DNA from: an uncultured Lachnospiraceae bacterium | GTDB taxonomy: Bacteria; Bacillota; Clostridia; Lachnospirales; Lachnospiraceae | Direction of reading: 5' to 3' | NCBI GenBank assembly: GCA_902780385.1 | Contig: CACZFF010000005.1 | Location: forward strand, 1-64,000 | Length of the DNA: 64,000 nucleotides | Part shown: positions 42,265 through 50,900 of the stretch, one piece after another | Numbering within the stretch: position 1 is the stretch's first letter | How the letters are laid out: each line of letters opens with the position of its first letter | Program-made: the position numbers and the translations under genes | Notes under the pieces: model-generated | What the model was told of the DNA's origin: nothing | The model's database searches: none | Seen by the model: only the letters and a program-made list of their open reading frames with translations

Positions 42265-42806
42265 TATTTTGTCTCCATTGTCCGGACAACTTCCATGTTC
42301 TGCATGATATAGGTGGCCAGCGAAACGATCGTAAGGATCAGGGCAATCCACATCACGATCGCGGTGACCATCTTAAGAGCAGGGATGTTCACGATCATGA
42401 GGATGATCATGATCATCTGGAAAGTGGTCTTCCATTTGCCCCAGTAATTGGCAGCAATGACAATACCGTGCTCTGTGGCGATCAGCCTGAAACCACTGAT
42501 AATGAATTCCCGCGCCACAATGATCACGACGATCCAGGAAGGGATCCTGCCCAGTTCAATCAGGCAGATCATACCCGAAATCGTCAGTACTTTGTCGGCC
42601 AGAGGATCCATAAACTTGCCGAATGTGGTCACGAGATTGCGGCTGCGCGCGAGATATCCGTCCAGAAAATCTGTCAGAGATGCAACTATAAAAAGGACCA
42701 GCGCGATCCACTTCATGGACTCTGTCGTCTTTGAGAGCAAAAGGAAGACGACAAAGAAAGGAACCAGGATCACTCGAAGCACTGTCAGTTTGTTAGGCAG
42801 ATTCAT
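42264..42806 (-). CDS. pgsA: CDP-diacylglycerol--glycerol-3-phosphate 3-phosphatidyltransferase
   Basis: Makes phosphatidylglycerophosphate at the membrane, first step to phosphatidylglycerol. The CDP-alcohol phosphotransferase signature is clear in TDFLDGYLARSRNLVTTFGKFMDPLADK (pattern DG-x2-AR-x8-G-x3-D-x3-D). Five or so hydrophobic helices. ATG 42806 follows GGAGGGAG; the longer in-frame start at 42851 is unlikely. Order rimO-pgsA-thiN on the same strand, with stop/start overlap to thiN. Confidence 0.95.
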   Translation of the reverse strand: MNLPNKLTVLRVILVPFFVVFLLLSKTTESMKWIALVLFIVASLTDFLDGYLARSRNLVTTFGKFMDPLADKVLTISGMICLIELGRIPSWIVVIIVAREFIISGFRLIATEHGIVIAANYWGKWKTTFQMIMIILMIVNIPALKMVTAIVMWIALILTIVSLATYIMQNMEVVRTMETK

Positions 42807-42884
42807 GAATACTCCCTCCATCAGACCGGCATAAATCCGGCTGATAATCATATGATAAATGATAAACCAATGATACTAACGATA

Positions 42885-44252
42885 TCAGTCAGCGATGACA
42901 CCTACAAGGTCATACTGATCGGAACCAGTGATCTTCACTGTGACGAAATCGCCGGACATCAGCTCACGTCTTGTTTCAATAAAGAGTGTGCCGTCCACAC
43001 CGGGGGCATCCATATAGGTGCGGGCAGTATAGACGTCCTCTCCGACGATCCTGCCTTCAATGATAGCCTCTACAGTCCTGCCCTTCATGCGCCGCGCTTT
43101 CTTAAAGGCAATCTCCTGCTGCAGGAGCATGAGCTCCTTGCGCCGTTTGCGCTTAACCGGGGCAGGAATCTGTCCGACCATCTTCGCTGCGGGAGTCCCC
43201 TCCTCACGCGAGTAGGCAAATACACCCAGACGTTCAAATTTCATCCTGCGGACAAAGGACATAAGGGTCTTGTGATCCTTTTCCGTCTCACCGGGAAAAC
43301 CTGAGATCAGTGTTGTCCGGATGCAGATATCCGGTATCTCTTTTCTGAGAAGGCCGACGATCTCCTCCAGTTCTTTTCTGTTCGTGCGCCGTCCCATCTT
43401 CTTAAGGATGTCATCCGACGCATGCTGGATGGGCATATCGATATAATGAAGGACCTTGGGCTCATCGCGCATGGTCTGCACCAGCTCCGGTGTGATCTCC
43501 TCCGGATAGCAGTAGAGCAGACGGATCCAGCGGATCCCTTCAATCTGTCCCAGCCGGTGCAGAAGCTCCGGAAGCATCTTTTTTCCGTAGAGATCTGTGC
43601 CATAGACTGTCGTCTCCTGCGCGACCAGAATCAGTTCGCGCACTCCCTGCCCGGCAAGCTCCTGTGCCGTGCTAAGCACACTCTCCATAGGTATACTTCT
43701 GTATGAGCCGCGGATGGACGGGATCACGCAGTAGGTACAGTGTTTGCTGCAGCCTTCCGCGATCCTGAGATACCCGTATCCGTTGGCAGTTGTGAGAACA
43801 CGTTTTGCGTCCGTGCGGGGCATCTTGCGCAGATCATTGAGACGGACCAGTGCACGGTCTTTTTCCTTTCTGCTTCCGCCTTCCTCAGCTGCAGGATCGC
43901 GTCCGATGACCTCTTCCAGCGTCTGCAGCAGCGTCTCCTGTGCTGTTGTCCCTATGACCGCGTCAACTTCAGGAATCTCCTGAAGGATATCCCGGCTGTA
44001 CCGCTGCGCAAGACATCCGGTCACGATCAGCGCCCGCAGCTGTCCGTCTGTGCGCCGCTGCGCCAGTTCCAGTATGGTCTCAATACTCTCTTTTTTCGCG
44101 TCATTGATGAAACAGCAGGTATTGACGACCGCAGCCTCTGCCGCAGTCTCATCGTCGGTGATCTCATATCCCGCCTGCGTCAGGTCCCCCAGCATTTCCT
44201 CGGAATCGACAAGGTTCTTGTCGCATCCAAGGGATACAAACAGGATCTTCAT
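42885..44252 (-). CDS. rimO: Ribosomal protein uS12 methylthiotransferase
   Basis: Radical SAM enzyme that adds a methylthio group to Asp of uS12. Auxiliary-cluster cysteines in the N-terminal UPF0004 domain (VSLGCDKNLVDSE Cys10, VVNTCCF Cys46, VTGCLAQRY Cys80), and the radical SAM cluster in EGCSKHCTYCVIPSIRG (Cys168, Cys172, Cys175). VDSE after the first Cys separates RimO from MiaB-type TxN variants. The C-terminal TRAM domain ends GDFVTVKITGSDQYDLVGVI. The ATG overlaps the rpoZ stop by ATGA, so the two are coupled. Confidence 0.96.
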   Translation of the reverse strand: MKILFVSLGCDKNLVDSEEMLGDLTQAGYEITDDETAAEAAVVNTCCFINDAKKESIETILELAQRRTDGQLRALIVTGCLAQRYSRDILQEIPEVDAVIGTTAQETLLQTLEEVIGRDPAAEEGGSRKEKDRALVRLNDLRKMPRTDAKRVLTTANGYGYLRIAEGCSKHCTYCVIPSIRGSYRSIPMESVLSTAQELAGQGVRELILVAQETTVYGTDLYGKKMLPELLHRLGQIEGIRWIRLLYCYPEEITPELVQTMRDEPKVLHYIDMPIQHASDDILKKMGRRTNRKELEEIVGLLRKEIPDICIRTTLISGFPGETEKDHKTLMSFVRRMKFERLGVFAYSREEGTPAAKMVGQIPAPVKRKRRKELMLLQQEIAFKKARRMKGRTVEAIIEGRIVGEDVYTARTYMDAPGVDGTLFIETRRELMSGDFVTVKITGSDQYDLVGVIAD

Positions 44253-44656
44253 TCGGCAGTTTCCTCATCGTCTTCTGTGCTTTCTTCCTCAGCGGATTCG
44301 TCCGCCTCGTCAGAATCATCGGTTTCGTCAGAAGCCGGCACTGTCTCGTCTGCAGATTCACTGCTTTCAAGCATTTCGGCGGAGCCGGTCCCTGCAGCGG
44401 TCTCGAGATACTCTTCTTCTGCTTCGTCTTCTGCCAGAATCCGGATCTCGCCCTGATTAAGCTCGGCGACAGCAGTAGAAAGGGGCTTTTCGCCTCTGGA
44501 AACCCTTACAAGAGGCTCATCGCCGTCTACGATCTGACGGGCACGCTTGGCAGTGGCCATAACGATGGAATAACGGCTGTTGATTACAGGAGTCTCTCCC
44601 TCTTCGACGTCTTTGTTAACTACTTTCATAAGATCCACATAGGACGGATGAATCAT
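44249..44656 (-). CDS. rpoZ: RNA polymerase omega subunit with long acidic tail
   Basis: Small subunit that helps assemble and stabilise RNA polymerase. The conserved N-terminal part is MIHPSYVDLM, then NSRYSIVMATAKRARQIV and KPLSTAVAELNQGEIRI (to about residue 75). The remaining 60 residues are Glu/Asp/Ser-rich (ESSESADETVPASDETDDSDEADESAEEES), an extension longer than in most omegas. AAAGG lies 7 bases before the ATG. Operon position gmk-rpoZ-rimO is typical. Confidence 0.93.
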   Translation of the reverse strand: MIHPSYVDLMKVVNKDVEEGETPVINSRYSIVMATAKRARQIVDGDEPLVRVSRGEKPLSTAVAELNQGEIRILAEDEAEEEYLETAAGTGSAEMLESSESADETVPASDETDDSDEADESAEEESTEDDEETAE

Positions 44657-44805
44657 GGAATTACCTTTCCTTTCTTTTCTTTAAATTCAAAAATCTCTTT
44701 AAATACAAAATCGTTATATGAGGCAGGCCGTTCTCTTTGCGGCAGGGAGTGATCCCCTTAAAAAAGGCTGCCATCCATAAGCAGTCCGCGGCTTTTCCGC
44801 CGCGT

Positions 44806-45474
44806 TTACTGCGAAAGTATCTCTTCAAGCCGGGCGCTGAAGGTTCTGGCAAATGCCTCCTTTTCAGCCGGATCCGTAATTATTTCGCCTCCGATATGGG
44901 GGCCGTCCGGTTCCTGGGGCGTCCAGGCTCCGCTGATCACAGACTGCAGGGACTGCGCACATGCGTCCACGTCCTCGTTGATGATCAGATAGGGATACTC
45001 AGGGATAGAAAACGCTTCTTCAGCCGCTCTGCGCAGCCGTCCCATCGCTTTCTCCTCCGATTCCGTTTTGCGGCCGAAGAGCCTGTTTTTGAGCTCCTGT
45101 GCTGTCGGAGGTGTGACAAAAGCCAGGATCGCGTCCGGATATTTCTCCCGGATCTGCATAGCGCCCTGCACTTCGATCTCCAAAAGGACATTCCTGCCGG
45201 CTGCCATGTTTTCCTCTACAAAGGCACGGGGTGTGCCGTAATAATGATCTACATATCCGGCATGCTCCAGGAATCCATCCTGTCGGATCAGCTCCTCAAA
45301 GACCTCGTTTTTGACAAAGTGATATTCCACCCCGTCGGTCTCCCCTTTTCTGGGCTGCCGGGTCGTCATGGAAACAGAAAGAGCATATCCCTTATTCTGC
45401 TCCATCAGACGACGGATGACCGTTCCTTTTCCGGCTCCGCTGAAGCCGGAGATAACTACCAGTTTTCCTTCCAT
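44806..45474 (-). CDS. gmk: Guanylate kinase
   Basis: Phosphorylates GMP to GDP with ATP. P-loop GFSGAGKGT (10-18), GMP-binding SVSMTTRQPRKGETDGVEYHF, EVQGAMQIREKYPDAILAFVTPP and lid RL-rich RLRRAAEEAF. The 222-aa length is slightly above average because of a C-terminal extension (about 20-30 residues). AGAGG precedes the ATG. The remA-gmk gap holds an array of hairpins, so gmk expression may be decoupled from remA. Confidence 0.96.
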   Translation of the reverse strand: MEGKLVVISGFSGAGKGTVIRRLMEQNKGYALSVSMTTRQPRKGETDGVEYHFVKNEVFEELIRQDGFLEHAGYVDHYYGTPRAFVEENMAAGRNVLLEIEVQGAMQIREKYPDAILAFVTPPTAQELKNRLFGRKTESEEKAMGRLRRAAEEAFSIPEYPYLIINEDVDACAQSLQSVISGAWTPQEPDGPHIGGEIITDPAEKEAFARTFSARLEEILSQ

Positions 45475-45553
45475 CTTTCTGCCTCTTCCCGCGCATGCGG
45501 TATCAGCGCATCATCATATGTCTTAATGATATGTTTGTGTCTGCGGTTCAGCC

Positions 45554-45762
45554 GTTACAAAGTAACGTTCAGTCTTCCGAAACATACCGGAGCGAAAAAT
45601 CTTGTATCGACAAGATTTTTCACTCTTTCCGACCATGCCGCTCGTCAGAGCGGCACCGCGAGGAGAAAGCCCGTAAGGGTTTCTCCGATGCGATCACAGG
45701 TGCTTGGGCCCGCGGCACAAGCACCTGAGTGAAAAAAACGCTATCGAGCGTTTTTTTCACTC
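45554..45762. repeat. Array of hairpins between remA and gmk
   Basis: Six consecutive perfect or near-perfect stems: GTTAC/GTAAC (45554-45566); GAAAAATCTTGT/ACAAGATTTTTC, loop ATCG (45594-45621); TGCCGCTC/GAGCGGCA, loop GTCA (45636-45655); GGAGAAAGCCC/GGGTTTCTCC (45662-45686); CAGGTGCTTG/CAAGCACCTG (45697-45727); GAGTGAAAAAAACGCT/AGCGTTTTTTTCACTC, loop ATCG (45727-45762). The last covers the remA stop codon and works as its terminator; the second has the same design. Confidence 0.9.
45727..45762 (-). terminator. Terminator overlapping the remA stop codon
   Basis: On the minus strand ACGCT-CGAT-AGCGT followed by TTTTTT, with a 16-bp total stem. The TGA of remA (45757-45759) lies in the first arm, so ribosomes finishing remA could affect folding. 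Confidence 0.75.
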
Positions 45763-46026
45763 TTCTTCCTGGTCGGCATCCGGATCTGCAAGGGCACGGC
45801 CCCGGATCGTCTCGGGGAGGAGTGCTGACAGGACGATCCTGTCATTTTCCATGACGATCACAGACTTTGTCTTCCTGCCCTGGGTCGCGTCGATCGTGCG
45901 TCCGTCGTTCTTGGCCTGTGAGACCAGGCGGCGTACCGGAGCCGAATCCGGACTCACGATGGCTATGATCTTGCCCGCATTTACTATATTGCCGAATCCG
46001 ACATGTATCAGTTTGTTCACTGCCAT
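45757..46026 (-). CDS. remA: RemA-like extracellular matrix regulator (DUF370)
   Basis: 89 aa. In Bacillus RemA is a DNA-binding activator of biofilm-matrix and osmoprotection genes; the family is widespread between yicC and gmk in Firmicutes. Diagnostic: INVGFGNIV-like IHVGFGNIVNAGKIIAIVSPDSAPVRRL, then IDATQGRKTKSVIVMENDRIVLSALLPETI. The C-terminal DPDADQEEE is a short acidic tail. RBS is poor; the gene may rely on coupling to yicC, 33 bases upstream. Confidence 0.93.
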   Translation of the reverse strand: MAVNKLIHVGFGNIVNAGKIIAIVSPDSAPVRRLVSQAKNDGRTIDATQGRKTKSVIVMENDRIVLSALLPETIRGRALADPDADQEEE

Positions 46027-46059
46027 AGTTTACACCGGAATATTCAGGATCACACCGGA

Positions 46060-46938
46060 TCACTCGATATTCTGTACCTGCTCGCGGATCTTCTCGACCG
46101 ATGTCTTAAGCTCAATGGCATGATCGGAGACCTCCCGGTCGTCCGTCTTGGAGAGAATGGTATTGGATTCTCTGTTCATCTCCTGGGCTATAAAATCGAG
46201 CTTGCGGCCGATGCTTCCGCTGCGTTTGAGTTCCTGGCGGGTCGCCTCGATATGACTGCGCAGACGTACAAGTTCCTCATCCACACAGACCTTATCCGCA
46301 TAGATGGTCACCTCCTGGGCGATCCTTGTATCGTCAATATTGGCCCCCTCGAGAAGCTCTGTCACCTTATCCTGCAGATTTTTTCTGTAAGTCTCGATCA
46401 GACCGGGTGCACGCCCGGAGATAAACTCCACATGTCCCATCATCTCATCGAGCTTGCCGTTCAGGTCGTTTCTGAGGAACTCGCCCTCCCGGACCCTGGT
46501 CTCGTCAAACATCTTTGCAGCGTCTATAAGGACCTGCTGCAGATTCTCCCAGATCCCTTCCGGATCCACAGGCTCTTCCTCCATGGCCAGAACGTCAGGA
46601 AAACGGGCCAGAGAAGAAACACGGACATCGTTCTCGATCCCGAACTCTTCCGCCATCTGGCTCAGATAATTCCAGTATTCCCTTGCAATACGCGCGTTGT
46701 ACTTGACCTCCATATTGGACTCGCTCAAGTCCTGGTAGGAGATAAAGACATCTACTTTGCCGCGCTCCATATATTTTTTCAGTTCCTTGCGGATCTGTGC
46801 CTCAAGCGGATTGAGAATCCTGGGCATCTTGATATTGATATCGAGATACCTGTTGTTGACAGACTTGATTTCCACCGCGATCCTGAAAGAATCATTCTGC
46901 AATTCACTTCTGCCGTACCCTGTCATGCTTCTGATCAT
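46060..46938 (-). CDS. yicC: YicC family endoribonuclease
   Basis: YicC-like proteins are endoribonucleases involved in small-RNA turnover in Escherichia coli; Firmicutes role less clear. Starts MIRSMTGYGRSE with VEIKSVNNRYLDINIKMPR; C-terminal DUF1731-like block RLRSHIEATRQELKRSGSIGRKLDFIAQEMNRESNTILSK is typical, as is the final YicC end VREQVQNIE-like segment. 292 aa, normal. AGGAGG upstream of the ATG and a good promoter (46977-47004) make it the first gene of the yicC-remA-gmk-rpoZ-rimO-pgsA-thiN series. Confidence 0.94.
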   Translation of the reverse strand: MIRSMTGYGRSELQNDSFRIAVEIKSVNNRYLDINIKMPRILNPLEAQIRKELKKYMERGKVDVFISYQDLSESNMEVKYNARIAREYWNYLSQMAEEFGIENDVRVSSLARFPDVLAMEEEPVDPEGIWENLQQVLIDAAKMFDETRVREGEFLRNDLNGKLDEMMGHVEFISGRAPGLIETYRKNLQDKVTELLEGANIDDTRIAQEVTIYADKVCVDEELVRLRSHIEATRQELKRSGSIGRKLDFIAQEMNRESNTILSKTDDREVSDHAIELKTSVEKIREQVQNIE

Positions 46939-46976
46939 GTGCTGTCCTCCTAAAGGGGCGTATAAAATCAGTTTCC

Positions 46977-47020
46977 ATTATAACATTATACTTTCAAGCG
47001 TCAAGAAAGAAGTGTATACT
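46977..47020. promoter_or_regulatory. Overlapping divergent promoters of yicC and rqcH
   Basis: Minus strand: TTGACG (46999-47004), 16-base spacer, TATAAT (46977-46982), for yicC. Plus strand: TTCAAG (46993-46998), 16-base spacer, TATACT (47015-47020), for rqcH. The -35 elements overlap back to back, so the two polymerases would compete. Confidence 0.7.
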
Positions 47021-47083
47021 AAATTGATTAAATGAAAACAGTGAAAAAATAAGAATATTACATAAAATATAAGGAGAATATCC

Positions 47084-48892
47084 ATGGCTTTTGACGGAAT
47101 CACCGTTGCCGGCCTCTGTAAGGAATTGCAGGACACCATCGGCGGCGGACGTATTTATAAAATCGCGCAGACGGACAAAAACGAACTGGTAGTCACTGTG
47201 CGCCCCTCTGCCGAACGAGGCGGCGGACAGCTCAGACTCTATCTCTGCGCCGATCCCTCTCTCCCTCTCGTGTACCTGACCAATACCAGCCGCCAGGCGC
47301 CCCTTCAGGCTCCTGCCTTCTGTATGCTCCTGCGCAAACATCTGCAGAACGGGCGCATTGTCTCGGTCAGCCAGCCCGGACTCGAGAGGATCCTGCGTCT
47401 GGAAGTGGAGCACCGCAATGAAATGGGCGACCTGTGCACCCATTTCCTGGTCATCGAGATCATGGGCAAGCACAGCAATATCATTTTCCTCGATGACAAG
47501 GAGATGATCGTCGACAGCATACGCCACGTCTCTTCGCTGGTGAGCTCTGTCCGCGAAGTCCTTCCGGGCAGGTCCTATTTCATTCCGGACACTCAGTCCA
47601 AAAAAGATCCGCTCTCAGAGACGCGCGAAGGTTTTCTGTCTGTCCTGGGCGAGGGGCATATGGAGGTCTCAAAGCTCCTTTTAAAAAGCTACACCGGTTT
47701 TTCGACCGTTGTCGCCCAGGAGATCGCCCACCGCGCCAGGCTCACCCAGGACCGCAGCGCCGCCCTTCTCTCTCCCTCTGAAAAAGAATCACTCTGGCAG
47801 GAATTCGACAAGCTTGTAGAGCAGATCAAGGCACAGCAGTTCACCCCTGTCATGTACTGCCGGCAGGGAGACGGCCGCAATGCCGGCGCCCCCGCGGAGT
47901 TTTCCCTTGTTCCGCTGCACCACTACGCCGACTGCAGTGAAGTGGCTTACGATTCTCCGTCTGCTCTGCTGGAGGATTTTTATGCGCGCAAAAATCTCTA
48001 CACCCGCATCCGTCAGCGCTCCGCCGACCTCCGCCACATTGTCCAGACCATTCTGGAGCGCGATGTTCACAAATATGACCTGCAGTGCCGCCAGATCAAA
48101 GACACGGAAAAACGGGACAAATTCAAAGTATACGGCGAGCTTCTCAATGCCTACGGATACTCGATCCCCGAAGGCGCAAAGAGCTGCGAAGTCCTGAACT
48201 ATTACACCGGCCAGATGGTCAAAATCCAGCTGGATCCCACACTGACACCGCAGCAGAACGCGCAGAAATTCTTTGACCGCTACGCCCGCATGAAGCGGAC
48301 CTATGAAGCCCTCACCCGCCTGACAGCGGAAGTCAAGGCAGAGATCGATCACCTCAGGAGCATCCAGAATGCCCTGGAATTCTCCACCACTGACGGCGAT
48401 CTGTCCCAGATCCGCCGTGAAATGGAGGAGAGCGGATTCCTGCGCCGCAAATACACCGGCCGCAAAGATCAGCGGAACGACGGAAAAAAAGGACGTGCCC
48501 GAACACCTCAGAGTCTTCCGCTCCATTACATCAGCAGCGACGGCTACGACATCTATGTAGGCAAGAACAATACGCAGAATGACGAGATCACCTTCCGCAT
48601 GGCGGACAGCCGCGACATCTGGTTCCATGCCAACGACATGCCCGGATCCCATGTCCTGCTCAAGACCAGGGGGCTGCCCATGGACCAGATACCGGACCGT
48701 GCCTTCGAAGAGGCCGCAGCCCTGGCCGCCTACTACTCCAGCGGACGTGAACAGGGCAAAGTCGAGATCGACTATCTCGAACGCCGCAACGTCAAAAAGC
48801 CCTCCGGCGCCGCCCCCGGCTTTGTCGTATACTACACCAACTACTCCATCATCGCCAGGACCGACATCAGCGCCCTGCGCGAAGTCCAATAA
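47084..48892 (+). CDS. rqcH: RqcH (Rqc2/NEMF homologue), ribosome quality control
   Basis: Binds obstructed 50S subunits and recruits tRNA-Ala to add alanine tails to stalled chains. 602 aa: NFACT-N (MAFDGITVAGLCKELQDTIGGGRIYKI), helix-hairpin-helix and coiled-coil middle, NFACT-R near the C-terminus (SSDGYDIYVGKNNTQND, DIWFHANDMPGSHVLLK, YTNYSIIARTDIS). The Asp-Arg motif important in NFACT-N appears here as Glu101-Arg102 (PGLERIL). A basic segment (TGRKDQRNDGKKGRARTPQ) precedes NFACT-R. AAGGAGA precedes the ATG. Older annotations call this a fibronectin-binding protein. Confidence 0.94.
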   Translation: MAFDGITVAGLCKELQDTIGGGRIYKIAQTDKNELVVTVRPSAERGGGQLRLYLCADPSLPLVYLTNTSRQAPLQAPAFCMLLRKHLQNGRIVSVSQPGLERILRLEVEHRNEMGDLCTHFLVIEIMGKHSNIIFLDDKEMIVDSIRHVSSLVSSVREVLPGRSYFIPDTQSKKDPLSETREGFLSVLGEGHMEVSKLLLKSYTGFSTVVAQEIAHRARLTQDRSAALLSPSEKESLWQEFDKLVEQIKAQQFTPVMYCRQGDGRNAGAPAEFSLVPLHHYADCSEVAYDSPSALLEDFYARKNLYTRIRQRSADLRHIVQTILERDVHKYDLQCRQIKDTEKRDKFKVYGELLNAYGYSIPEGAKSCEVLNYYTGQMVKIQLDPTLTPQQNAQKFFDRYARMKRTYEALTRLTAEVKAEIDHLRSIQNALEFSTTDGDLSQIRREMEESGFLRRKYTGRKDQRNDGKKGRARTPQSLPLHYISSDGYDIYVGKNNTQNDEITFRMADSRDIWFHANDMPGSHVLLKTRGLPMDQIPDRAFEEAAALAAYYSSGREQGKVEIDYLERRNVKKPSGAAPGFVVYYTNYSIIARTDISALREVQ

Positions 48893-48984
48893 AGTTCTGG
48901 AATATGGAGGCTGTCATTACAGCATCTCCTTTTTCACCAGTATCTTTTCACCAATATTATTTCACAAATATTTTTTCACCAGAA

Positions 48985-49025
48985 AACGCTCTGCAGGAAG
49001 CATACTGCCTGCAGAGCGTTTTATT
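48985..49025. terminator. Terminator after rqcH, shared with the flippase gene
   Basis: AACGCTCTGCAGG (48985-48997) pairs with CCTGCAGAGCGTT (49008-49020), then TTATTT. A stretch of A on the left side allows use from the other strand. Confidence 0.85.
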
Positions 49026-49030
49026 TCATT

Positions 49031-49165
49031 CATTAAGCCGGCGGCCTTATAGCCGGCATTTTTTCAGTCAACGGACTTAAAGCCGGGAGATGTGAAAGCT
49101 GCTGATTCACGGACGGCAGGCTTAAAGCCAGGGAACGTAAAGCCGGCTGATTCATGGCCGGCAGG
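49031..49165. repeat. Three 45-bp tandem repeats
   Basis: Units 49031-49075, 49076-49120 and 49121-49165, all of exactly 45 bp, start CWTTAAGCCGG or CTTAAAGCC and share GCCGGC and GGCAGG blocks. A fourth partial unit (TTAAAGCCAGCGG) enters the flippase stop region at 49166. Units 2 and 3 are most alike. Confidence 0.85.
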
Positions 49166-50863
49166 TTAAAGCCAGCGGAGTTTTTTGAGAAGCCGCGCGA
49201 TCGCGTTCCCCTTGGGAAGTCCCAGGATATCCTCCTCCGTAAAGCTTCCCAGCCTGATCAGGATGAAGAAATATACAACAATGGCGACCACAATGGAGGG
49301 GATGATCGCTGCGAAGTTGGCGAAATATTCTCCGGTCACACGTGAAGCCAGTGCAAAGACCAGGCGGTAGACGGCAAAGGCAGCAGCGCCCATCACAATC
49401 GCGCTCAGGATCGGCTTCCAGTAGACCTTCACTGCGTCCAGGCGCAGGCCCAGGTAATGGCGCAGGAACATTTCATTGAGGGCAAAGATGATCGCAGCGT
49501 AAAGGACGCTGACAAAGACCATGGCATAAATGCCCCAGTCTGTGAACCGCAGGAAAAAGGTCAGCGCCGCTGTCTGGATGATCAGGGATACACCTGCACT
49601 GACGATGGGCATATTCATCTTGCCTATGGCCTGCAGGACTGCGTTGGTGATGGTTCCGACAGACAAAAAGATGACTGTCACAGCCTGCAGGGCGAGCAGG
49701 ACCGACGCCAGTTCCAGCGTATCCCACTGGGGGAACATCAGCATTGTGACCGGACGCGCAAGGACCATCAGTCCGACTGCGCACGGGATGGATATAATCA
49801 GGGCCATCCTGCTGGCATTGATCGATCGCCGCCGGGTCTCCTGCATATCTCCGGAGGCATAAGCCGTTGCGATATTGGGGATGATGGCTGCGGAAACAGC
49901 CGTCGCGACCGAGATCGGTATATTCGTGATCACCACAGCCTTATTGGAAAATAGTCCGAATACGGTTGTGACCGCCGCCTCCGGAAGCCTCTTGAGGTCG
50001 ATCAGCATGTTCAAATATATCATCTGATCCAGTGTAGTCGTCAGATTCAGGATAAAGCTGCTCGCAATAAAGGGAGTGATCACAAGGATCGTGCTCTTCA
50101 TGATCCGCCCGTAGGATTCCGTATATCCGGTATCAGAAGCAATTCTGCGGAAATACCCCTTTCTGTGCCTTGCATAGGCGATCACCATAAAGATCAGGGC
50201 AGTGGCAACACCGCATCCTGTGCCCATGGCGCTTCCCATAGCACCGCGGACTGCGCGTTCCGTCTGACCCGCGTGCACCGATGCTGTGTGGATCAGAAGG
50301 GATGCCGCGCCGATACTGACCGCCGCGTTGGCGATCTGCTCCAGAATCTGCGAGACCGAAGTCTGCACCATGGACTGGTTGGCCTGGAAATATCCGCGTA
50401 CCGCACCCAGAATACCGAACAGAAAGACTGTCGGCGCAAAGACTCTGAGGACCGGGATTGCGTTGTTCTTGACCAGGACCCCCGCGCCGAAATACAGGAG
50501 CAGGCTGCCCGCAGCTCCCACGATCAGGGAATAGATCAGCGCGCAATGAAATGCCCGCTGAGCATTTTTGTACTGGCCCACGGCGATCTTGGTCGACATC
50601 TGTCTTGAAATCGCCGCCGGCAGAGAGTTGGAGGACAGGATCAGAATGATCATATAAATATTGTAGGCGGCGCCGTAATATCCATTGCCTTCATCTCCGA
50701 TGATCGCGGTCAGGGGAGCCCTGTATAAAAGCCCGATAATGCGGACAACGATCGTCGCGATCGCCAGAATACCGGCCTGTACGGCAATACTGCTGCCTGC
50801 TGGCTTTTCTTTATCCATTTCTCTCCCTGCTTCACGCATCTCTTCTCTGCTATCTTCGGTCAT
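49166..50863 (-). CDS. Polysaccharide/lipid-linked precursor flippase (MOP superfamily, SpoVB/MurJ-like)
   Basis: 565-aa protein with about 14 hydrophobic helices. AGILAIATIVVRIIGLLYRAPLTAIIGDEGNGYYGAAYNIYMIILILSS is typical of SpoVB/MurJ-like proteins, as are LPAAISRQMSTKIA and GAVRGYFQANQSMVQTSVSQILEQ. Such proteins move lipid-linked cell-wall or polysaccharide precursors outward. The N-terminal 20 residues are acidic (MTEDSREEMREAGREMDKEK). An exact substrate cannot be assigned. It is on its own, with tandem repeats at its 3' end and a structured repeat at its 5' side. Confidence 0.88.
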   Translation of the reverse strand: MTEDSREEMREAGREMDKEKPAGSSIAVQAGILAIATIVVRIIGLLYRAPLTAIIGDEGNGYYGAAYNIYMIILILSSNSLPAAISRQMSTKIAVGQYKNAQRAFHCALIYSLIVGAAGSLLLYFGAGVLVKNNAIPVLRVFAPTVFLFGILGAVRGYFQANQSMVQTSVSQILEQIANAAVSIGAASLLIHTASVHAGQTERAVRGAMGSAMGTGCGVATALIFMVIAYARHRKGYFRRIASDTGYTESYGRIMKSTILVITPFIASSFILNLTTTLDQMIYLNMLIDLKRLPEAAVTTVFGLFSNKAVVITNIPISVATAVSAAIIPNIATAYASGDMQETRRRSINASRMALIISIPCAVGLMVLARPVTMLMFPQWDTLELASVLLALQAVTVIFLSVGTITNAVLQAIGKMNMPIVSAGVSLIIQTAALTFFLRFTDWGIYAMVFVSVLYAAIIFALNEMFLRHYLGLRLDAVKVYWKPILSAIVMGAAAFAVYRLVFALASRVTGEYFANFAAIIPSIVVAIVVYFFILIRLGSFTEEDILGLPKGNAIARLLKKLRWL

Positions 50864-50900
50864 ATCTTATCAATCAGCTTTCTTAATCCTTGCGGCCATA

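Noticed and set aside
45554..45762. tRNA or rRNA genes in the hairpin array
   Set aside because: No anticodon arm, T-loop GTTCRANNC or CCA-type end is present; the stems are independent hairpins.
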